Origin: Pseudomonas sp. Teo4
GTDB taxonomy: Bacteria; Pseudomonadota; Gammaproteobacteria; Pseudomonadales; Pseudomonadaceae
Direction of reading: 5' to 3'
Length of the DNA: 64,000 nt
NCBI RefSeq assembly: GCF_034387475.1
Contig: NZ_JAXCIL010000001.1
Span: 806,001 to 870,000 of the forward strand
Position 1 is the first letter of the stretch. Every line of letters starts with the position of its first letter. Shown one piece after another: positions 32,958 through 42,589 of the stretch. Under the pieces are notes generated by a model. The model saw only the letters and a list, made by a program, of their open reading frames with translations, ran no database searches and had not been told where the DNA came from. A program made the position numbers and the translations under genes.

Positions 32958-33706
32958 CTCGCTTGATTCCCAGTGAGGACGAACTGCACGCCTACGTCGA
33001 TGACCGCCTGGAGCCGTCACGGCGGGCCGAAGTGCAGGCATGGCTGACGGCCAACCCGCAGGAGGCGGCGCGGATAGAGGCCTGGCGCAGCGATGCCCGG
33101 CGATTGCGGGCGGCGTTGGCCGGCTTTGCTGAATCACCTGTAAGCGCGCAGCTGGACCTGGCCCGGCTGCGACGGCGCTTGCGCCAGAAGCGCCAGCGCC
33201 GCTGGGCTTCGGCGGCAGTGCTGGTGCTGGCGATTGGGCTGGGCGGCGTAGGTGGCTGGCAGGTTCGGGAGGTCACTTTGGTGGATGGTAGCTTGCCCAT
33301 GGCCGATGCCGTGCAAGCCCATCGCCTGTTCGCCGCCAGCGAAGCGCTGGACATCCAGGCCAGCGACCCGGCGCAGCTGCGTGAGTGGCTCGGGCGCCAC
33401 TTCAACCGGGTAGGGCAGTTGCCGGACTTGGCCGGTTACGGGTTCAAGCCAGTGGGCGCGCGCCTGCTCAGCAACGAGCAAGGGCCGGCGGCCTTGCTGG
33501 TGTTTCAGGACCGTGAAGGCCAACGTATCAGTCTGTTTCTACGCTCACCGGGCGAGCGCTTCGAGCGCATGCCGGATGGCCAGCGCACCGACGGGCGTCT
33601 GGAGGCGCGGTACTGGTCACATGGGGCTTACAACTTTGCACTGGTCAGTGCAGCGGACGATGCGCGGGGGGCAGGGGTTGGAGAGGCGTTGCGCCTGGGG
33701 TTGTAG
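32954..33706 (+). CDS. Membrane anti-sigma factor
   Basis: 250 residues: a cytoplasmic N-terminal anti-sigma domain (EDELHAYVDDRLEPSRRAEVQAWL; the zinc Cys pair of ZAS domains is absent), one transmembrane helix at 84-102 after a basic RRRLRQKRQRRW stretch, and a periplasmic C-terminal domain. It should hold the adjacent sigma factor inactive until a periplasmic signal arrives. Translation is coupled to the sigma gene (ATGA). Confidence 0.92.
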   Translation: MTRLIPSEDELHAYVDDRLEPSRRAEVQAWLTANPQEAARIEAWRSDARRLRAALAGFAESPVSAQLDLARLRRRLRQKRQRRWASAAVLVLAIGLGGVGGWQVREVTLVDGSLPMADAVQAHRLFAASEALDIQASDPAQLREWLGRHFNRVGQLPDLAGYGFKPVGARLLSNEQGPAALLVFQDREGQRISLFLRSPGERFERMPDGQRTDGRLEARYWSHGAYNFALVSAADDARGAGVGEALRLGL

Positions 33707-33737
33707 CAGGGGCGGCGGTTTTGTGGTGTATAGGCAG

Positions 33738-33767
33738 GCCCCATCGCCGGTTTGCCGGCGATGGGGC
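33738..33767. terminator. Bidirectional hairpin (single REP-like palindrome) between convergent genes
   Basis: GCCCCATCGCCGG (33738-33750) and CCGGCGATGGGGC (33755-33767) form a perfect 13-bp stem with a 4-base loop. It sits between the anti-sigma and xthA stops. Confidence 0.85.
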
Positions 33768-33775
33768 GTTGCGAA

Positions 33776-34588
33776 TCAGCTCAGTTCAAGCCAGATCGGC
33801 GCATGGTCCGAAGGCTTTTCCATACCACGCAGTTCGTAGTCCACGCCTGCGGCCTTGATACGCGGCACCAGGGCTTGCGAGGCCATGATCAGGTCGATGC
33901 GCAGCCCTCGTTTCGGGTCATCTTCAAAGCCGCGGCTGCGGTAGTCGAACCAGCTGAAACGGTCGGCCACCTCCGGGTGCAAGTGGCGGAAGCTGTCCAC
34001 CAGGCCCCAGCCCTTGAGGCGCTCCATCCACTCGCGCTCTTCAGGCAGGAAGCTGCACTTGCCGGTCTTGAGCCAGCGCTTGGCGTTGTCCGGGCCGATG
34101 CCGATATCGCAGTCCTGGGGGGAGATGTTCATGTCGCCCATTACCAGCACCGGCTGGTCATTGCGGAACTGCCCTTCAAGCAATGCTTGCAGGTCGCCGT
34201 AGAAGCGCTGTTTGGCCGGGAACTTGGTGGGGTGGTCGCGGCTTTCACCCTGGGGGAAGTAGCCGTTCATGATGGTGATCGGGGTGCCATCGGCATCGGC
34301 GAAGGTGCCCCAGATGAACCGACGCTGGGCATCTTCCTCATCGGTGGCGAAGCCCTTGAACAGGCTAAGTGGCGCCTGGCGCGAGAGCAGCGCGACGCCG
34401 TAGTGGCCTTTCTGGCCATGGAAGTGCACGTGGTAGCCCAGTGCCTGGACATCCGCCAGGGGGAACTGATCGTCGCTGACCTTGGTTTCCTGCAGGCCGA
34501 TCACGTCCGGCTGGTGCTTTTCGATCAGTGCCGCCAGTTGGTGGGGGCGGGCACGCAGGCCGTTGATGTTGAAACAGACGATCTTCAT
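33776..34588 (-). CDS. xthA: Exodeoxyribonuclease III
   Basis: 270 residues (E. coli 268). Conserved metal and catalytic positions are seen: Asn7 in [10 protein letters not shown], Glu34 in LQETKV, the GDMNISPQD loop, and the C-terminal KPSDHAPIW (Asp261, His262). The enzyme is a DNA 3'-exonuclease and AP endonuclease of base-excision repair. It is a single gene in convergent arrangement with the stress sigma operon. Confidence 0.95.
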   Translation of the reverse strand: MKIVCFNINGLRARPHQLAALIEKHQPDVIGLQETKVSDDQFPLADVQALGYHVHFHGQKGHYGVALLSRQAPLSLFKGFATDEEDAQRRFIWGTFADADGTPITIMNGYFPQGESRDHPTKFPAKQRFYGDLQALLEGQFRNDQPVLVMGDMNISPQDCDIGIGPDNAKRWLKTGKCSFLPEEREWMERLKGWGLVDSFRHLHPEVADRFSWFDYRSRGFEDDPKRGLRIDLIMASQALVPRIKAAGVDYELRGMEKPSDHAPIWLELS

Positions 34589-34750
34589 GGAAAGACAATC
34601 CTGGTAAAAGGCCGGATGCTAGCCGACATCGGCCTTCTCCACCAGCGTGGCAGCCTCGGGGTGGCGCTGCTAACGTGCTGGAGGGGGTGAACGATGTGCA
34701 CAGAACCACCTCCAAGGCTCTGAACGCCCATTCCAGGAGGACCGTCCGCA

Positions 34751-35401
34751 ATGTCCGAAACCACTGACGCCAAGGCCCGTGTCTGCCTGCTCGATGGCGG
34801 CTACAGCCGCGAGGCGCGCTCGCTGCTGTACAACGCCTACCGCCACGAGCCCACCTTCGGTTATGTGTTCGAGGGGCAGCGGCCGGGCTACGAGCGGCGG
34901 CTGCGGGTAATGGTGCGCGAGTGGGTTCGTCAGCACTTTTATCTGCAACTGCCTGCCATTGGCCTGTTGCTGGATGACCGTCTGATCGCCCTGGCCCTGA
35001 TCGTGCCGCCGCAACGACGCTTGGGGGTTGCCGACAGCTGGGCCTGGCGAATGCGCATGATGCTGGGCACCGGGCTGCGCTGCACGCGCCGCTACATGGA
35101 GTACCAGGCCGCATTGGCCAACTGCCTGCCGGCTGCCAGGGTGCATGTGCTGCCATTGTTGGGGGTGCATCCGCAGTTCCAGGGGCGGCATTACGGTGAA
35201 CAATTGTTACAGGCCGTGCACGACTGGTGCGCGGATGACCCGAATACGCACGGTGTGGTGCTCGATACCGGCAATGAACACTACCTGGCGTTTTATCAAC
35301 GGCAGGGGTACGAGGAAATCGGCGAGGTCGCTGTAGGGCCTATCCGAGAAAGGGTGTTCTTTCATCCCAATCCTGTTTCATCAAGAATGACAGAGGCCTG
35401 A
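34751..35401 (+). CDS. GNAT family N-acetyltransferase
   Basis: 216 residues; the acetyl-CoA site is in VLPLLGVHPQFQGRHYGEQLL, followed by GVVLDTGNEHYLAFYQRQGYEEIG, the usual last strand and helix. The long N-terminal half carries acceptor specificity that cannot be read. AGGAGG lies 8 bases before the ATG. It precedes tamA by 31 bases on the same strand and may be co-transcribed. Confidence 0.88.
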   Translation: MSETTDAKARVCLLDGGYSREARSLLYNAYRHEPTFGYVFEGQRPGYERRLRVMVREWVRQHFYLQLPAIGLLLDDRLIALALIVPPQRRLGVADSWAWRMRMMLGTGLRCTRRYMEYQAALANCLPAARVHVLPLLGVHPQFQGRHYGEQLLQAVHDWCADDPNTHGVVLDTGNEHYLAFYQRQGYEEIGEVAVGPIRERVFFHPNPVSSRMTEA

Positions 35402-35432
35402 ACGCCTCCCTTGAAGGCCTGGCTCTGGTAGC

Positions 35433-37184
35433 ATGCGCCGCATGACGTATTCAGGAAGATTGACCTGGGGCCTGATTTTCTGGGTCGCCAGTTTCGCAGC
35501 ATGGGGCCAGAGCGAGTTGCTGGTGAAGGTCAAACCGGCCAACAAAGCGCTCAAGGCCAATGTCGAAGGCTATATCGGTAATCTGGGTGACCGCGACGAA
35601 GAGGCGCTGCTGCGCTTCAGTCGTGGGGCGCAGGAGCAGGCGCGCAAGGCCGCGCAGGCACTTGGCTACTATCAGGCGCAGATCGACACCGAGGTCAAGC
35701 CGCCTGCCAAGACCGACCAACCCCCGCAATTGATCATTCACATCGAGCCCGGTGAACCTGTGCGCTTGCGTAATGTGACCGTGCGCATCGAAGGGCCCGC
35801 CAGCGAAATGAAGGCGTTTCGCATACCTGACAGCCGAGCGCTGCGCCCGGGGGAACCCCTCAACCACGGCCACTACGAGGATGCCAAGCGGCTGATCCAG
35901 AACCAGGCCTCACGCTATGGGTTCTTCAGCGGGAAATTCAGCCGCCAGCGCCTGGCGGTCGACCCCCAGGCTGGTGTGGCCGACATCGAACTGGTGTACC
36001 AGAGCGGCCCGCGCTATCGCCTGGGTGCGGTGAAGTTCGGCGGAGACACACCGCTGGATGAAGACCTGCTGCAGCGCATGGTCTCGTTCAAGCCGGGCAC
36101 GCCCTACGATTCCGAACTGGTGGCCGAACTCAACAATGACTTGCAGTCCAGCGGCTACTTCGAAGGCGTGCGGGTCGACGCGGCGCCCACCGCTGCCGTG
36201 GGTGAAGACATCCCGGTCGATGTCCATCTGCAAACCCGCAAACCACGCACCATGGGCCTGGGCCTTGGGTTCTCGACCGACGTCGGCCCGCGTGGCAAGG
36301 CCAACTGGACACGCCACTGGGTCAACCCGCAAGGCCATAGCTACGGCTGGGAAACCGAGCTATCGGCCCCTCGGCAGAACGTTGGCCTGTGGTACGACAT
36401 TCCCCTCGACCCACCGCTGACGGACAAACTGCGGTTTGCCGGTGGCTATCAGAATGAAGAACTCGCCGGAACCGACACCCTCAGCAAGCTGCTGACCGTC
36501 GGGCCGGAATGGCACAGCAAGTTGCCCAGTGGCTGGCAACGGGTCATCTCGCTCAAGTATCAACGTGAAGAGTACCGGTTGGGCGATGACTCGGGCCTGA
36601 GCAACCTGCTCATGCCAGGGGTAAGTTTTTCCTACCTGCGCAGTGACAACCGCATCGACCCGCACAACGGTTACCGCTTGCAGCTCGATGTGCAGGCGGC
36701 CAAGGAAGGGCTGGTGTCGGACACCAACCTGTTGCATGGCAACGTGCTGCTCAAGGGCCTGACCACCCTTGGGCACAACCACCGCTTCCTGGGCCGTGTG
36801 CAGGTCGGCGGCAGCGCCACCAACGGCTACAAGAACAACATTCCACCGTCGTTGCGCTTCTTCGCCGGTGGCGACCAGAGCGTGCGCGGTTACGACTACC
36901 AGAGCCTGTCGCCGAAAAACAGCGATGGCGACAGGATTGGCGGGCGCTATCTGGTGGCTGCCAGTGCCGAGTATCAATACTCGCTGGCCGAGAAGTGGCG
37001 TGTGGCGACCTTCATCGACCAGGGTAATTCGTTCAATACGCTGGAGCTGCCCAGCCTCAAGACCGGCGTCGGCATCGGTGTGCGTTGGGTCTCGCCGGTC
37101 GGGCCGCTGCGCCTGGACCTGGCCAGGGCGCTCGATGACGATGGCGGTTTCCGCCTGCACTTTTCCATGGGGCCTGAGCTGTGA
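35433..37184 (+). CDS. tamA: Translocation and assembly module outer-membrane protein TamA
   Basis: 583 residues: signal peptide (residues 1-25, ending AAWG), three POTRA domains (about 28-270, with VTVRIEGPAS and VKFGGDTPLDEDLLQRMV), and a 16-strand Omp85 barrel with the conserved FFAGGDQSVRGYDYQSLSP loop (the VRGY/F lid-lock element) and a closing beta-signal. TamA with TamB moves phospholipids or assists autotransporter assembly between membranes. It overlaps tamB by one base. Confidence 0.95.
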   Translation: MRRMTYSGRLTWGLIFWVASFAAWGQSELLVKVKPANKALKANVEGYIGNLGDRDEEALLRFSRGAQEQARKAAQALGYYQAQIDTEVKPPAKTDQPPQLIIHIEPGEPVRLRNVTVRIEGPASEMKAFRIPDSRALRPGEPLNHGHYEDAKRLIQNQASRYGFFSGKFSRQRLAVDPQAGVADIELVYQSGPRYRLGAVKFGGDTPLDEDLLQRMVSFKPGTPYDSELVAELNNDLQSSGYFEGVRVDAAPTAAVGEDIPVDVHLQTRKPRTMGLGLGFSTDVGPRGKANWTRHWVNPQGHSYGWETELSAPRQNVGLWYDIPLDPPLTDKLRFAGGYQNEELAGTDTLSKLLTVGPEWHSKLPSGWQRVISLKYQREEYRLGDDSGLSNLLMPGVSFSYLRSDNRIDPHNGYRLQLDVQAAKEGLVSDTNLLHGNVLLKGLTTLGHNHRFLGRVQVGGSATNGYKNNIPPSLRFFAGGDQSVRGYDYQSLSPKNSDGDRIGGRYLVAASAEYQYSLAEKWRVATFIDQGNSFNTLELPSLKTGVGIGVRWVSPVGPLRLDLARALDDDGGFRLHFSMGPEL

Positions 37185-40100
37185 TGCGTGTGTTGAGAAC
37201 CGTTGTGCTGAGCCTGCTCGCCATCGTGCTGCTGGTGGCCTTGGCGCTCGGCGCGTTGCTGGGCAGCGAAGCCGCCGGCCGTTGGTTGCTGGGACAGGTG
37301 CCTGGGCTTGAAGTCACGGATTTCCAGGGGCGCCTGGGCGGCAGTTGGCAGGCCAGCCGGGTGCTCTGGAACGATGCTGGTAACCGTGTCGAAGTGCAGG
37401 CACCGGTGTTGTCGTGGTCGCCCGCCTGCCTGTTGCGTGCCACGCTGTGCATCGATGAACTCAAGGCTCAACGGGTCGATATGGCCTTTGCGCCGAGTGA
37501 GGCTCCGCCCGACAGCAGTCCGGTGCAACTGCCGATGTTGCGCCTGCCGATCGCGATCGAGCTGGGAGTGGTGGAGGTCGGGCAGTTGCGCCTGGATGGC
37601 AATGATCTATTGGGCGACCTGCAACTGGCAGCCCACTGGACAACCGCGGGGCTTCGCATCGACCGCCTGCAAGTGCAGCGGGACGATCTGCATCTAGCCC
37701 TGCAAGGTAATCTTCTGCCCGAAGGCGAATGGCCGTTGCAGCTTGAAGGCCAGGTGCAACTGCCTGCTGTAGAAGGTCAGGCTTGGCAACTGGCGTTGAC
37801 CGCCAAGGGCGATTTACAGCAAACCCTCGAACTGGATGCGACCAGTACTGGCTACCTCAATGCGAGGCTGACAGGCGAACTGCAGGCGCTTGCCGAGCAT
37901 CTGCCCGCCAAGCTGCAGATCCGTTCCGAGGCGTTCAAACCGACCGCCTCGCTTCCAGACACGTTGCAATTCAACCAGCTCAAGCTGGACGCCGAAGGTG
38001 ATTTGCTCAAGGGTTACCAGTTGTCGGGTTCGGCCAGTTTGCCAGCGGAGCAAGCACCGATCGCGCTGCTGCTGGCAGGAAGAGTGGATGCCAAGGGGGC
38101 AAGGCTCGACGCCCTGGACCTGACCTCCAGTGAAACCCAGCGGTTGAAGCTCAGTGCCAGCGCCGACTGGCAGAATGGCCTGCAGGCCGATGCCCAGCTG
38201 GACTGGCTGGACTTCCCCTGGCTACGTCTGTACCCGTTGGAAACCCCGCCGCAGGTCAGTCTCAAGCGCTTGAACGCACGGGTGCATTACCGCGACGGCA
38301 GCTATCAAGGCACCTTCGAGGGTGACCTTGATGGCCCGGCAGGTGCGTTCACCCTGGTCAGCCCGTTCGAAGGCGACCTGAGCCAGGTGCGGCTGGCGCA
38401 ACTGGAACTGGTGGCAGGGCAGGGTAAAGCGACCGGCAACGTCGGCGTGCGCTTCGCCGACACGCTGGCATGGGATGTCGATCTGCAGCTGTCGGCGCTT
38501 GACCCGGCCTATTGGCTCGCCGAACTGCCCGGCACCCTGGCAGGCCCGTTGCGCAGCAAAGGTGAAATGAAAGGCGAGCAACTCACGCTCGATGCCCAGC
38601 TGGATCTGAAGGGCCGCCTGCGCGGTCAACCTGCTGTGCTGAAGGTGGAGGCTCAGGGCGCTGGCCAAAGTTGGACATTGGGTGCCTTGGCGGTGCAACT
38701 GGGTGACAACCGTATCACTGGCAGCGGCAGCCTGCAGCAGCGCCTGGCCGGGCGGGTTGACCTTGACTTGCCGCGTCTGGGCCAGCTTTGGCCAAGGCTT
38801 CAAGGCCAGGCCAAAGGCCGGCTGGATGTCAGTGGCACGCTCACGGCCCCCCAGGGCACGCTGACCTTGCAAGGTCAGCAGCTGAGCCAGGCGGAAAACC
38901 GTATTCAGCGTCTGGACCTTGACGCACGGTTGGATAACGCCCAGCGCGGAGTGATCGACCTCAAGGCCAGCGGCATCCGCCTGGGTGATACATCGCTCGG
39001 CACGCTGCAGGCCAATGGCAAAGGAGACGTTCGCCAGCAGGCACTGACCTTGGCGCTGGATGGCCCGCAATTGAAGCTCGACCTGGGCCTGGATGGCCAA
39101 CTGAACAAAGGCGACTGGCGTGGCCGGCTGGCCAGTGGGCGGGTCCAGGCCGGTGGCCAGGACTGGCAACTGCAAGCCCCGGCGCGCCTGCAGCGTCTGG
39201 CCAATGGTCAGCTGGACTTCGGCGCCCATTGCTGGCGCTCTGGCCAGGCCAGCCTGTGTGGCGAAGACCAGCGCCTGGCACCTGAGCCGCGCCTGCGTTA
39301 TCACCTCAAGCAGTTCCCGTTGGACAGCCTGGCCCAGTGGTTACCCAAGGATTTTGCCTGGCAGGGCCTTCTCAATGCCGACGTTAATCTGGATGTCCCG
39401 GCCAGCGGCCCCAAGGGCAGCATCAGTGTCGACGCCAGTGGCGGCACCCTGCGCGTACGTGACAACGGTCGTTGGGTCGACTTTCCCTACCAGGCTCTGC
39501 GCCTGGAAAGCACGCTCGCGCCGCGGCGTGTCGACACTCGTCTGGATTTTCGTGGCGAGCGCCTGGGTGAGTTGAACATCACCACGCGCCTCGACCCATT
39601 GGGCAAGGACAAGCCGTTGTCGGGTGATTTCCGCCTGGCGGGCCTGGACCTCTCGATCGCCCGGCCATTCGTGCCCATGGTCGAACGGCTGGCCGGGCAG
39701 TTGAACGGCAGCGGTCGGCTTTCCGGCACCCTGCTGGCACCACAAGTCAACGGCAACCTGATGCTCAGCGCAGGCGAGGTGAGCGGTGGCGAGCTGCCGG
39801 TGAGCCTGCAGGACTTGTCGCTGCAGGCCTTGATCGCAGGTGAACAGGTGCAGCTCAATGGCGGCTGGCGCAGCGGTGCCGCAGGCCGAGGACAACTTTC
39901 CGGGCACCTGACCTGGGGCCAGGCACTGGGCATGGACCTGCGCGTGCAGGGCCAGCAGCTGCCAGTTACGGTTGAGCCTTATGCAGAGCTGGAAGTCGCG
40001 CCAGACCTGAATATACGCCTGCTCGACGACAGACTGGCGGTCACCGGCAAGGTGTTGGTGCCCAAAGGCAAGATCACCGTGCGCGAGTTGCCCCCGTCGA

Positions 40101-40855
40101 CGGTGAAGGTGTCGGACGACACGGTCATCGTCGGTCACCAGACCGAGGAGGGCAAGGCGCCCATGGCCGTTGCGATGGACATCGACGTCGAGGTCGGGCG
40201 CGAAAAACTCTCGTTCAGCGGCTTTGGCCTCACCGCCAACCTGCTGGGCCATGTGCACATCGGCGACAACCTGGATACCCGTGGCGAATTGAGCCTGGCC
40301 GACGGCCGTTACCGCGCCTACGGCCAGCGCCTGACCATTCGCCGTGCGCGCTTGCTGTTCGCAGGCCCGATCGATCAGCCGTATCTGGACATCGAAGCAA
40401 TCCGCAAAGTGGACGATGTGATCGCTGGCATCCGCTTGAGCGGCAGTGCCGAGCAGCCGACCACCCAGGTGTTCTCGGAGCCTGCGATGAGCCAGGAGCA
40501 GGCGCTGTCCTATCTTGTACTGGGTCGCCCGTTGGGGGCGTCCGGCGAGGACAACAACATGCTTGCCGAAGCTGCCTTGGGTCTTGGCCTGGCGGGTAGC
40601 GCCGGGATCACCGGCAGTCTGGCTTCGAGCCTTGGAATCGACGATTTCCAACTCGACACCGAAGGCTCGGGAACCACTACCAGTGTGGTGGCCAGCGGTA
40701 ATCTGACCGAGCGTTTGAGCCTGCGCTACGGGGTGGGGGTGTTTGAGCCGGCCAATACCATCGCCCTGCGCTACAAACTGAGCAAGAAGGTCTATCTTGA
40801 AGCCGCCAGCGGGCTGGCAAGCTCGCTGGACATCTTCTACAAGCGGGACTTCTGA
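37184..40855 (+). CDS. tamB: Translocation and assembly module inner-membrane protein TamB
   Basis: 1223 residues, slightly shorter than E. coli TamB (1259). One N-terminal membrane helix (residues 3-25) is followed by a very long beta-taco of repeating strands that spans the periplasm. The C-terminal DUF490 domain shows RARLLFAGPIDQPYLDIEAI and ALSYLVLGRPL. It forms a groove that contacts TamA and carries lipids to the outer membrane. ATG 37184 shares a base with the tamA stop (TGATG). Confidence 0.95.
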   Translation: MRVLRTVVLSLLAIVLLVALALGALLGSEAAGRWLLGQVPGLEVTDFQGRLGGSWQASRVLWNDAGNRVEVQAPVLSWSPACLLRATLCIDELKAQRVDMAFAPSEAPPDSSPVQLPMLRLPIAIELGVVEVGQLRLDGNDLLGDLQLAAHWTTAGLRIDRLQVQRDDLHLALQGNLLPEGEWPLQLEGQVQLPAVEGQAWQLALTAKGDLQQTLELDATSTGYLNARLTGELQALAEHLPAKLQIRSEAFKPTASLPDTLQFNQLKLDAEGDLLKGYQLSGSASLPAEQAPIALLLAGRVDAKGARLDALDLTSSETQRLKLSASADWQNGLQADAQLDWLDFPWLRLYPLETPPQVSLKRLNARVHYRDGSYQGTFEGDLDGPAGAFTLVSPFEGDLSQVRLAQLELVAGQGKATGNVGVRFADTLAWDVDLQLSALDPAYWLAELPGTLAGPLRSKGEMKGEQLTLDAQLDLKGRLRGQPAVLKVEAQGAGQSWTLGALAVQLGDNRITGSGSLQQRLAGRVDLDLPRLGQLWPRLQGQAKGRLDVSGTLTAPQGTLTLQGQQLSQAENRIQRLDLDARLDNAQRGVIDLKASGIRLGDTSLGTLQANGKGDVRQQALTLALDGPQLKLDLGLDGQLNKGDWRGRLASGRVQAGGQDWQLQAPARLQRLANGQLDFGAHCWRSGQASLCGEDQRLAPEPRLRYHLKQFPLDSLAQWLPKDFAWQGLLNADVNLDVPASGPKGSISVDASGGTLRVRDNGRWVDFPYQALRLESTLAPRRVDTRLDFRGERLGELNITTRLDPLGKDKPLSGDFRLAGLDLSIARPFVPMVERLAGQLNGSGRLSGTLLAPQVNGNLMLSAGEVSGGELPVSLQDLSLQALIAGEQVQLNGGWRSGAAGRGQLSGHLTWGQALGMDLRVQGQQLPVTVEPYAELEVAPDLNIRLLDDRLAVTGKVLVPKGKITVRELPPSTVKVSDDTVIVGHQTEEGKAPMAVAMDIDVEVGREKLSFSGFGLTANLLGHVHIGDNLDTRGELSLADGRYRAYGQRLTIRRARLLFAGPIDQPYLDIEAIRKVDDVIAGIRLSGSAEQPTTQVFSEPAMSQEQALSYLVLGRPLGASGEDNNMLAEAALGLGLAGSAGITGSLASSLGIDDFQLDTEGSGTTTSVVASGNLTERLSLRYGVGVFEPANTIALRYKLSKKVYLEAASGLASSLDIFYKRDF

Positions 40856-40971
40856 GCGCCACCGTCAGTGGGGGGCGCTTCGGTGAACTCGTCGGGGACA
40901 GGTGCGGAGTGCGCCTTGCGTGCGGGTACAACCCGTTTGGTGTATTGCTCGATTGCCCCAGCACCGGCCCC

Positions 40972-41340
40972 TCAGGCCTGGCGACGGATATTGCCGATCT
41001 GGCGCAGGCTCAGTCCGTATTTGTCGGCGAGCAGGCTGCGTGACAGGCCATCGGCGCTTTCTTTCTGGATTTGCAGGTTTCGCAGTTGCCGCAGGAAGTG
41101 ATCTGCCTTGGGGATTTCCAACGCAACACCAGCGAAGCGTTTGATCAAGGCGTCCAGTGCCTGCTCCGGCAATACATCCGCAAGCTTGGTGCGTTCGCGA
41201 TGCTTGGGGATGTACTTGGGCCTGCCGCCGTAGGTGCAGGTCAAACGGTAGGCATTTTCAATGCCGATGCATTCGATCAGCGATTGGAGTGAGTGCGGTA
41301 ATTGGCTGATATCAATGTAACTGAGGTCTAGTGAATCCAT
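40972..41340 (-). CDS. Mor family transcriptional activator (phage Mu Mor-like), orphan
   Basis: 122 residues from ATG 41340 (GGGG upstream). LPHSLQSLIECIGIENAYRLTCTYGGRPKYIPKHRE is the Mor dimerisation region, with the GGRxxYIPK beta strand, and the C-terminal LADKYGLSLRQIGNIRRQA is the helix-turn-helix. Mor activates the middle promoter of phage Mu. No other Mu-like gene is near, so this is either a domesticated regulator or a prophage remnant. The target is unknown. Confidence 0.85.
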   Translation of the reverse strand: MDSLDLSYIDISQLPHSLQSLIECIGIENAYRLTCTYGGRPKYIPKHRERTKLADVLPEQALDALIKRFAGVALEIPKADHFLRQLRNLQIQKESADGLSRSLLADKYGLSLRQIGNIRRQA

Positions 41341-41798
41341 GTGGGGCCCCCTCGGGTTAGGTGGGATGCGCTTCTTGAACATCCAACGCTGCAGCTTTGC
41401 GATTCCTGCCGATCCGTAGTGGATGGCGTGACTGGATTTTCAGATAGAGGCCATTCGACCCGCTAGGCGCCAAGCGGACTGAGCGTTGTAGTCTAGGGGA
41501 GCAGCAGTTGCAGGCAGCGATTTCGCTGGTTGTAGGAGAAGGCTTCAGCATTGCTCTGCAGGCCTTGATTTTCCGACGGTCCTCACGCTCATTAATACGT
41601 TGCTTGTCGATACCTTCAGCCGCACGGGTACGCGCTGATCAAATTGGCGCCGCGACGAAGGGCATGGGTGGGCAGTGCAGTGAGGGGGGGGCGCTGGGCC
41701 TTGTGCCACGAAGGAAATGCAGCGCTTATGCAGGCTGGCGTTGTATCATGGCCGCGGCTCGTTGCGAGCCATTTGCCTCTGGTTGCAAGGAACCTTCG
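41341..41798. other. Intergenic stretch, no gene recognised
   Basis: About 460 bases upstream of both the Mor gene and the small membrane protein. I see a CCGCTAGGCGCCAAGCGG palindrome at about 41460-41477 and no credible coding frame. Confidence 0.5.
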
Positions 41799-41987
41799 AT
41801 GACACATGTGCAGCGCCTCAAATACTCCCTTCTGATCATTCTGGTGGTGTTGGGCCTCATGCTTGGCCTGTCTCACCTGCAAAAGGAAGGGGTAATCAGC
41901 GAGCAGACGTTCCAGGTGTGCGCCATCGTCATTGCGGTGGTCGTGGTGGTCATCAACGGGATACTGCGGCGCAAGGTCAAACCCTGA
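41799..41987 (+). CDS. Small two-helix membrane protein
   Basis: 62 residues: MTHVQRLKYSLLIILVVLGL starts a first membrane helix (about 9-27), a polar turn (SHLQKEGVISEQTFQ), a second helix rich in Val/Ile (about 39-57) and a basic end RRKVKP. CAAGGAACC precedes the ATG. Function unknown. Confidence 0.75.
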   Translation: MTHVQRLKYSLLIILVVLGLMLGLSHLQKEGVISEQTFQVCAIVIAVVVVVINGILRRKVKP

Positions 41988-42023
41988 CCCATGCCGGCCG
42001 GCCAGCCCTGGCCGGCCATGGGC

Positions 42024-42398
42024 TCAACGCGCGGAATGCTGTTCCAGCACTGCGCGGGCCTGGGGGTCGAGGCTGTAGCACTTGTCGACGCCCAGGCAGA
42101 TCACACCTTCGGCGCATAGGCGCTTGAGCACTTCGCGGACACTCAAGAAAGAAAGCGGGATGTCCAGTTGCTCAAGCTGTGCGTGCACACCTCGCACGCC
42201 GATGCTGCGGCCATTGCGGTCGGCCGTGTGCAAGGCGTCGATCACCTTGAGGCGGATCAGGCTGGTACGCAGGCCGTAACTGCGCAGCAACTCGCGAATC
42301 TGCTCGTTGCCAACGCGTTCATCCCCGCCGACGACCTGTTCCTTGGGCGCCTTGACCGGCGCATGCCCGGTCTGCATCGTGGGTTGCGGGTGGTACAT
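42024..42398 (-). CDS. Fur-like winged-helix regulator without metal site
   Basis: 124 residues. IRELLRSYGLRTSLIRLKVIDAL and GVRGVHAQLEQLDIPLSFLSVREVLKRLCAEGVI match the DNA-binding half of Fur family proteins. The His/Cys-rich metal-binding second half is missing; it ends shortly after the wing. It is therefore a degenerate or specialised Fur-like protein. It is divergent from the iron-starvation gene pvdQ, which makes a link to iron control plausible but unproven. Confidence 0.8.
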   Translation of the reverse strand: MYHPQPTMQTGHAPVKAPKEQVVGGDERVGNEQIRELLRSYGLRTSLIRLKVIDALHTADRNGRSIGVRGVHAQLEQLDIPLSFLSVREVLKRLCAEGVICLGVDKCYSLDPQARAVLEQHSAR

Positions 42399-42536
42399 GT
42401 GAATGCTCCTTTTCGTGGACTTTCCCGAAATATGGGTGCCTCACTTACTAGGACGAATGAGAACGGCAAATCTGCAGCCCTGGGGTGAAAAAATTTGCCT
42501 TGTCCTGTTCAAGACGTTGGACGGGTGGGCATTGCG

Positions 42537-42560
42537 TAAAATTTTCATCGAGCCATTCGT
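42537..42560 (+). promoter_or_regulatory. PvdS-type iron-starvation promoter of pvdQ
   Basis: TAAAA (42537-42541), exactly 16 bases, then CGT (42558-42560). This matches the PvdS sigma consensus TAAAT-N16-CGT apart from one base and lies 30 bases before the pvdQ start. Confidence 0.7.
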
Positions 42561-42589
42561 CTGATCGGGATGACCCCTGAATCCGAGGA

